Part shown: one piece after another, positions 58,401 to 64,000 of the stretch
Layout: each line of letters begins with the position of its first letter
Numbering within the stretch: the first letter of the stretch is position 1
Assembly: GCF_052857255.1 (NCBI RefSeq)
Contig: NC_135505.1
Span: forward strand, 140,714,343-140,778,342
Origin: Amblyomma americanum
Taxonomy: Eukaryota > Arthropoda > Arachnida > Ixodida > Ixodidae
Length of the DNA stretch: 64,000 bases
Direction of reading: 5' to 3'
Notes under the pieces: generated by a model
Told to the model about the DNA's origin: nothing
Database searches by the model: none
What the model saw: the letters and a program-made list of their open reading frames with translations, nothing else
Position numbers and translations under genes: made by a program

Positions 58401-61400
58401 ATTTCCTGAATTACCCTGTGATTAAAGGTTTTGAAGTATCCATGCAACCGTTTTAAGCTGCACTTCAAGTAACGAATGGAAAGGGCAGCCATCTGAATTA
58501 AGCCTCATCTTCTGACCTAGGACGATTTTTCCCGAAATGTATAGAAATGAAAAGATTATTTATTAGAAGATTTTCCAGGTGTCATTCCGTGTTATATGTT
58601 AATCGCCGCCTGTATGCGGCAGTACTTCTTTCTGTTGGCCTCGCGAAATGTGGCCAGACACTTCATGTAGAAAGCTAACAGCATAGAGTGAGATTGGAAG
58701 TGGTTGTCATATTGATCCTGACGATCACCCAGTGCGCGTGTGTCTGTTTCCGCCGCGCAACTTCTCTGACCTTTTAAAGCTCTTAGCACACAATTTTCTC
58801 CATTACGAATTTGGAGTTTTTTCTGAGGGATGTGCAACAACAGCCTGTCGGGGAATTTCCGTTTCTGATTAATCTATCACCCTTTACATATACTACATTT
58901 TATATGGACCAAGTAATATTTATCGCAATGTTTATATTATGTGGCAAATATTACCTTAATAATCAATAATATTCCTCAAAACAGTGAGCTTGGTAGCACA
59001 TTCCCCACCATTTTTCTGGAGATGGGTTTTCTGACCTTTAATAATATCACTTTCTTCACTGCTTTAAGCGTGATATGCATGTTCTAAATAAACAATTGTG
59101 AAACAGCCCCGACGGTGTTGAAGTGCCATGTGCGCACGAATGAAAAAGGCGATCCCGACGATCTCGGCACTCTCGCGCTGGGCCCTCAAGGGACTCGCCT
59201 TGGCGCTCGGCCTCCGAATCGTCCCCGTCCCCTACGAAAGCTGGCTCGAACTCGTAACAATAACGATCCTGTAATGTGGTGTTTCTGTGTTACCACTTAT
59301 TGTGACACTTTGTACAAAATGTGGCACATGCCCGTAAAAAGAACTATGATTGGTGTGTTCTATTGTAAACGGGACCAATTGCTTCCCTTAGAGGCTTGTA
59401 TAAACTATTTGGACGGAAAAAAAAATTCTTGGGGAAATGACTCCCGGTGCCAGAAAGGGTTTAGACCATTAGAATAAAAGAAGGAAGAACCACAATAAGA
59501 TTAAAGCAAAAAAAAGAAACGAGATAAATTAAACAGCCTCTTTATTAATTATGCACAGGCGCATTTGCCACCGTCCTGATTCAAAGAGCATGTCAAAAAG
59601 GTTTATGTGTCTATAAGAGAAAGTCATCCAAATAAACAACCGTCATCGTTAAGGGACAATATTTAAAAATTATTTACGGTGCTGGATGTTCGCTTGTCAC
59701 TCACCTGACCAGTGATGTATTGGCCGATGACGAATGTGGCGATCATCCATGCAAGGAATAGAATCCGTGATGCGGCAGTCCTCAAGGGACTAGTGCTTGT
59801 GGCTGGGCACAGGAGCACAGCAAGAATTGGGGTTCTTCATGGCAACGCGCACGTGCCGAGCCCGATCACACAAATGAGGTGCAGGATTACAAAGTTCCCG
59901 GTTAAATAAAGTACTGCATAAATGCTCTTAATGTGGAGGTTCGATAATAGATGCAGACCGGAGATGGAAGTAGGATTTGCAGGTAATAAACCTTATGCAC
60001 GGCAGTGGCGACAAGTGGCGACAAATGGCGACCAGTGGCGACAAGTGGCGACCAGTGGTGACCAGTGGCGAAGCAGGGTTTTCTTTTTATGCTATAGGAT
60101 TTATGCTACGGAATTTATGTCATAAGATGCCACCCGCATCACTGGATTCACACGGGTGCCTGCTTGGGCATGTCACTTAGGTAGCTGCTAGCGACGTGGC
60201 ACCGCTTATGTTAAGCGGCCGCTTGTATAATATCGCAAGGTACTGCCGTGACTGCTGGGTGCTTCTCTTAAAACGTCGTGTCACGAAGAAAAAAAGAAGT
60301 GGAATTGTTTGCCCATTTTTATACTACGGCGCTAGTCATGAGGTGTTCTCTCTATTATAATAGCAAGTGTGCAGCAGGCACGAACTCAAGTGAATGGAAG
60401 AGCAGAACAAACGGTAATAAAAGAGGGCTTGCTTCACCAAACTGAATGGTCTTGGCTTTCATCGAAACCAAGGAGGCATTGATTTTGAAAGCCGGCGACA
60501 AACGAGAAAGAACGCCTGGTCGGGAAAACCGGATACCCATCATTGCACATCCATCATGCACATTCCCTTAAAGACGAAGTGCTCAACATTAACAGCAATC
60601 CAGGACAAATGGTTTTGGTTTCTGCGGCTCCCACCACGTTGCGTACGGCTTTGAACATTAAAAAATAGCGTCTTGACATCATCCGCGACGTGAGAGAGAA
60701 AGACAATGACATATGGTTGCGGTGTAGAACATGAGAGGCCGCAGGTCATAGCGGCATAGTACCGCGCCGTGACCTCTCACTTGATGGCTGGCCGGAGATC
60801 CGTTTTCATATTGTGGCTCTTCACAACAATGGGAGAGCGTTGTAACATGAGTGGCTGCTTTTATCGTGACTTTTATGCAATATTTTCGACGTTATCAGTG
60901 CATGACTTACTGAGTGTAGACTAAAACAGTATGCACAAAAGTAATCACTTCTTTCTTCGAACAAGTCACGTTCATTCTAGGCGTTTAAATTACATAGAAT
61001 GAAATGTAGATAAGCCACTCAAGGCCGATAGATATCGGTCACCGGATGTTAGGCCTAAAGATCGCAGCCAACGCCCTGTCTCGTATCACTATAGGATCTT
61101 GTGAACAGTTAATTAACTAGTGCAACTACGTATCCCAATTAAATACTTACATTTCATGAGGAGAGACTCGGCGTATATCCAGAACACCACTTTCACTGCA
61201 GACATCCATGACTGGTGTGCGCGAACTAATGACCAGGCAGATAGGAACACCAGCAGCGCCATGGACGCAAACAGTAGCGCAATCGTCTGTTTTTTTTTTC
61301 GGAAAAAAAGGACCTAAAATATTACGAGGCATCAGTGAAGCACAACAATTCGCCTTAGCTATAGTCTTTTTCTTTCGTATGTTTAGTTCCTTTTTTTGTT

Positions 61401-64000
61401 TCATAGTTGCTAAAAGAGAGAAAACAGCAAAGGCTCAGGTGGTTGGTCAATGCGTTCTCTCAGGAAGGTACCAAGCGAAGATGAGATCTTGAGCTGTGGC
61501 ATCGGCCTGTATTTACCCATGGATAAGCACAAACTCCCATTTGGTGATCATCAAGTTGCCCGTCGTTACTTTAGCATGGTCTCCAGGTGTAGACGAGGTC
61601 TAACTGAAACCAAATTCCCGTCTTATCGAAAACCTTCAGCTATTCCGTTTCTCGGTTTCATATCATTTGCCGTCGATGGTATCCTTTCCATTTTGCGCCG
61701 TGCAGACTATTTCCTCACGTTGTTTATTGCCAACAGCCATGCTAAATATTGAACAAGCAGTTCTATACCAGCAACTTGTTACAATTACTTACAAGACAAC
61801 AATACTTTTTACCGTGGTCAGTGGTCGTGATTCTTTTCGAAGCGTCATTATACGTGTGCAGCAACTGTGGTAGCGACTGCCGAAAAGGTATTCTCAAACA
61901 CTGAGACCAAGTACCGCAATCCTGAATATATTGCCGATAACCTTAGTACTACAGACTACTCAAGGCGTTAATTAAATCCGCCATTAACGGAAACATTGCA
62001 AGGACGGCCTACGGGTACGCGGCAAGAACAAAAATTATTCTATCTAGGATGCGAAAGCATTTGTTTGCAACTACAGAGAAAGGCAGCGTGCTGTGTGTGA
62101 TGGCTCCAGTGATTAACGTATTGCTAGAATACTTGAAAGCCTATCGTAGCTCAGGAAATATTCAAAATGCATTTACTGAAGCAGGTCAAGGTGGCATTGC
62201 TGCCGAGCTTAAAGTGTAACTCCGGAGGTTTTCAGACACTCACTGACGTCCATAAAAACGTACTCTACATTGTCCTCTAAATCAAGATTACCAATGAGAA
62301 ATGACACGGCTGATAAAAGTTCACTTTTCTCGGAAAATAGATTTAAAAATAGCCCCCTCACTCCGGACCTTCCTTTTAAGGAGAGATAGAGAGCTCTTGA
62401 ATTAAAAACAGATTTTAGCCGGCGTGAATATTAGCTAACATGCTGCATTGCGCCGGGGAAGGAATTAAGGAGTAAAGATTGAAGAAGTATGCTAGAAAAG
62501 AGTGCAGTCATTATGTGCTTCATAGGTATCCTACAGACGATGCGGACAGATAATGTTACGTATTACTATCATCACGTGAGCTATACTAGTAATATTTTGC
62601 TATTCCTAGGGATGCACTACAGTTAGGTCCCAAATTTTCGGTGGCCCTTATGTATGTGTTCTTGGGCAGCGGTGCTCACCATCGGCGGGAAGGAGTCGGT
62701 GGAGGAGAAGCCGCCGGTGAGGTAGGGTCTGCGCATTGCGCTCAGCATGGGCACGTCCTCGTAGATGTGCGCCTCGGCAGCGTAAAGGAAGCGCAGGTAG
62801 TCCACCTTCAAGGAAAACGGACCCACGGCCACGTCCGCCTCCTGCGCGCAAGGTGGCGCTGCACACGGGCCTGGCGATAATACTGACAGAACACGTATCG
62901 TCAATGTCATCGCTGTCCACCGCGCAAAGTCTACTGCAGGTCAAAGTCTTAATTCTCCCACTCATCCCTACTTAGTCGTGTTCTTAGTGAGCCACGGCCA
63001 CGCCGTCCAAGCTAATTTCCTAATCTCTCTTCCCCAGCCGACGCTTTCATTCTCAGCTACTCCTTTCTGCGTATCTATCCTGTGCTAGTACCTTCTAGTA
63101 ATGGTACTAGTATCTACTAGTATCCGTTCATTTACGCGTCCCTCATAGCCTGAGTCGCTTTTGGACGTTGAACCCCATAAGCCACAAATCAATCAATTCA
63201 TTTTCGTTCACATACTGGTGGGTTTCATTTACGTTCATTACGCATACCCAGATATTTTGCGCACCACGCGGGTTCTTAACGCGCACTGATATCGCACAGT
63301 ACACGGGCTTCTGGAATTTCACCTCCTTCAAATTGGACCTCAGCAGCCGGGATCGAACCGCCATCTTTGGGCTCAGCAGCCGAGCACCATAACCGCTGAG
63401 CCACCGCGGCGGCACGGAGTGAAGTATAATAGAAGAAAACTAAGTAAAAGGCTTCAAAGTACAAGCTTTGTTTACGGAATTGGATAGTTTGCTAAGATAG
63501 GTAGCCGCGGAACGCAACAGGAGACCTTTGATTAGAGTTCAGTGGAAGTACCCTTTGTCGTGAAGGGGAAGCGGCTAGGCTGATTATGATAGTAAGAATT
63601 ACGCACTGTTTATAGTCAGTGATTCCTTTAAGCTTGACGAGTTAAATCAATATACAGTCGAGCTGCTGATCGAACACCGTGAGGCATTAATAGCGCGCAA
63701 AAATAACCGGGATAGATAGGACATCAAACCAGGCCCTTGTGTGTATAACGGAAAGTTCAGTTATTGGTGCTGGTTATGGGTGTAGCGCATGTGTCAGCCT
63801 TCTTCACTGGTCTTCGTCTGTTTGCGTTCGATACATGCGTTTGTGTGTGTCCCTTCCTGCTTACCTTGCATCCTTGTAATGTCTCAGGATTTAGGCTCTG
63901 CGGTATTGAGAGAGAGAGAGAGAGAGAGAGAGCGCCATGCGTACGTTTCTCTGCAGCATTCCCAGGGGACCGGTGAAGTTGCCATCGTCCAGCAGGTTCC
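55159..64000 (-). CDS. Ionotropic receptor (IR / iGluR superfamily), C-terminal 377 residues; 5' part outside window
   Basis: Seen: complement(join(55159-55429, 56716-57002, 58071-58196, 59705-59802, 61151-61286, 62680-62841, 63945-64000)) reads open and ends at TAA 55159-55161. Numbering the visible residues, 1-72 are the end of ligand-binding lobe S1 (DDGNFTGPLGMLQR, then ADVAVGPF). Residues 73-93 form membrane helix 1 and 94-117 the re-entrant pore region. Residues 130-150 form helix 2 (FLAWMIATFVIGQY). Residues 151-338 are lobe S2 (PRIDTLEQ, DATGNRVFVAPFCDAL, FFHVSRQR, RRIRWLQEAAVPF), and about 340-361 are the last helix. Known of the family: arthropod IRs are variant glutamate receptors that act as ligand-gated cation channels for odour, taste, temperature or humidity. 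Inferred: a divergent chemosensory-type IR rather than a synaptic glutamate receptor, since the iGluR SYTANLAAF motif is absent. The subfamily and ligand are unknown. Confidence 0.92.
55545..55740. repeat. Dispersed repeat (GTGACGTCATCACAACC family) in the last IR intron
   Basis: gccacgtgactttgtgacgtcatcacaacc and then atcatcacaacctgcctacc; the first motif matches 46190-46250. Confidence 0.65.
56716..57002 (-). CDS. IR exon f: lobe S2
   Basis: Acceptor tcgatggcgcag and donor gtggga, with 95 codons plus two bases. It contains the GNRVFVAPFCDALQPAFFHV core. A frame continues through both flanks as far as 57059 and 56523, but the splice sites and the join to the neighbouring exons mark the limits used here. 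Confidence 0.9.
57664..57775 (-). mobile_element. SINE 3' part, antisense, in an IR intron
   Basis: ggtatttggggtggaacatcccgaggctgcagatgggccgtga ... ggaaggctccggactatttgccccctgtggttaataacgtgc, a decayed antisense SINE body. Confidence 0.65.
57779..57884 (+). mobile_element. SINE tRNA head, sense, in an IR intron
   Basis: cccgacgcgttgacttagtggatagagcgctcgg (A box) and ctcgggtgcaatcccggcagcgg (B box), then ggcgtttctgctgaggcgcagcg. Confidence 0.75.
58071..58196 (-). CDS. IR exon e: start of lobe S2
   Basis: Acceptor gggcgcag, 42 codons and donor gtaggg, in phase 0 on both sides. It reads VKAALLIRSPAPRIDTLEQM, the P-x-I-x-T/x-L-x-x-L pattern that begins S2 just after helix 2. Confidence 0.9.
59705..59802 (-). 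CDS. IR exon d: membrane helix 2
   Basis: Acceptor gtgcccag and donor gtgagt. Two bases complete a Ser, then 32 codons follow, including RILFLAWMIATFVIGQYITG. This is the highly conserved helix that follows the pore in IRs. Confidence 0.9.
60003..60071 (+). repeat. 10-bp tandem repeat (CAGTGGCGAC)n in an IR intron
   Basis: Seven copies of c/aaGTGGcGAC with few changes. Confidence 0.93.
61151..61286 (-). CDS. IR exon c: membrane helix 1 and pore
   Basis: Forty-five codons plus one base. It opens TIALLFASMALLVFLSAW (helix 1) and ends FWIYAESLLMK, matching the pore/E-S-L-L element of IRs. The donor is gtaagt. The acceptor is preceded directly by a run of A, with a T tract further upstream, which is unusual. 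Confidence 0.88.
62680..62841 (-). CDS. IR exon b: S1 core before membrane helix 1
   Basis: Acceptor ttgcgcgcag, 54 codons and donor gtgagc, in phase 0 on both sides. It starts EADVAVGPFS, the D-x-A-x-G/A-P element that precedes the ligand-contact Arg in glutamate receptors, and ends SFPPM. Confidence 0.9.
63148..63200 (+). mobile_element. SINE 3'-end fragment in an IR intron
   Basis: tccctcatagcctgagtcgcttttggacgttgaaccccataagcc matches the 3' end of the Ruka-type SINE. Confidence 0.8.
63268..63413 (-). mobile_element. 5' part of a Ruka-type SINE in an IR intron
   Basis: On the + strand: acgcgcactgatatcgcacagtacacgggcttctggaatttcacc, cagccgggatcgaaccgcc (B box, antisense) and ccataaccgctgagccaccgcggcgg (A box, antisense). 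Confidence 0.85.
63908..63932. repeat. (GA)n microsatellite beside an IR splice donor
   Basis: About 12 GA repeats, 12-36 bases into the intron from the donor at 63944. Confidence 0.95.
63945..64000 (-). CDS. IR exon a (partial at window edge): end of lobe S1
   Basis: From 63998 downward it reads NLLDDGNFTGPLGMLQRN, then the donor gtacgc at 63944. The exon ends in phase 0. The D-G-x-F-x-G-x-L-G-x-L pattern is the classic S1 segment of IRs. The exon continues beyond the window. Confidence 0.85.

Noticed and set aside
1..64000. CRISPR array, operon, or bacterial insertion
   Set aside because: No spacer-repeat pattern, no ribosome-binding-site-linked genes; introns and SINEs show a eukaryotic nuclear locus.

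Overview
The window looks like hard-tick (Ixodidae) nuclear DNA. The evidence is the repeat content and one gene. It holds many copies of the tRNA-derived SINE known from ixodid ticks (Ruka type), several with clear target-site duplications. It also holds RTE-like, jockey/CR1-like and RNase H-bearing LINE fragments and a Penelope-like fragment. The gene is a 5-exon secreted protein of the tick histamine-binding/lipocalin family. The genus cannot be fixed from the sequence alone. Most open frames in the window are chance frames or belong to repeats.

Two real host genes are visible, both split into small exons whose splice sites and phases fit together. (1) A complete tick lipocalin gene on the + strand, exons at 32039-32152, 37728-37903, 39805-39890, 41427-41522 and 45443-45609. 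It encodes 212 residues with a signal peptide, eight mature cysteines and five N-glycosylation sequons, with a TATA box about 50 bp before the ATG. (2) The C-terminal 377 codons of an ionotropic-receptor (IR/iGluR superfamily) gene on the - strand. Its seven exons are 64000-63945, 62841-62680, 61286-61151, 59802-59705, 58196-58071, 57002-56716 and 55429-55159. Its 5' exons lie beyond the right edge. The two genes converge, separated by about 9.5 kb of repeats. The first suggests a saliva or tissue-secreted ligand scavenger, the second a chemosensory-type channel; nothing shows that they work together.

Layout. 1-2.4 kb: an unidentified open frame on the - strand, then a decayed LINE (RT C-terminus to RNase H) split by a SINE. 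2.4-15.3 kb: mostly unrecognised, with a 33-34 bp minisatellite (7.24-7.59 kb), a GC-rich block with overlapping open frames (7.6-8.7 kb), a SINE (8.8-9.1 kb) and a repeat with CGACA palindromes (9.6-10.1 kb). 15.3-18.5 kb: a truncated Penelope-like element with a 13-bp target-site duplication, a jockey-like RT split by a SINE with an expanded (GAT)n tail, (AT)n and (ACTAC)n arrays, and another SINE. 19.7-21.3 kb: a GGTTACCGTGG minisatellite with an inverted counterpart. 22.8-26.6 kb: LINE pieces, a dispersed repeat, a perfect 215-bp tandem duplication and a SINE. 29.6-30.9 kb: a 38-unit, 35-bp minisatellite with four-unit higher-order structure. 32-45.6 kb: the lipocalin gene, with introns full of SINE/LINE insertions and a near-perfect hairpin. 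45.6-55 kb: dispersed repeats and a TCTATAGAC-rich block with a perfect 198-bp tandem duplication. 55-64 kb: the IR gene.

All family assignments were made by eye from translated motifs; no database search was run.
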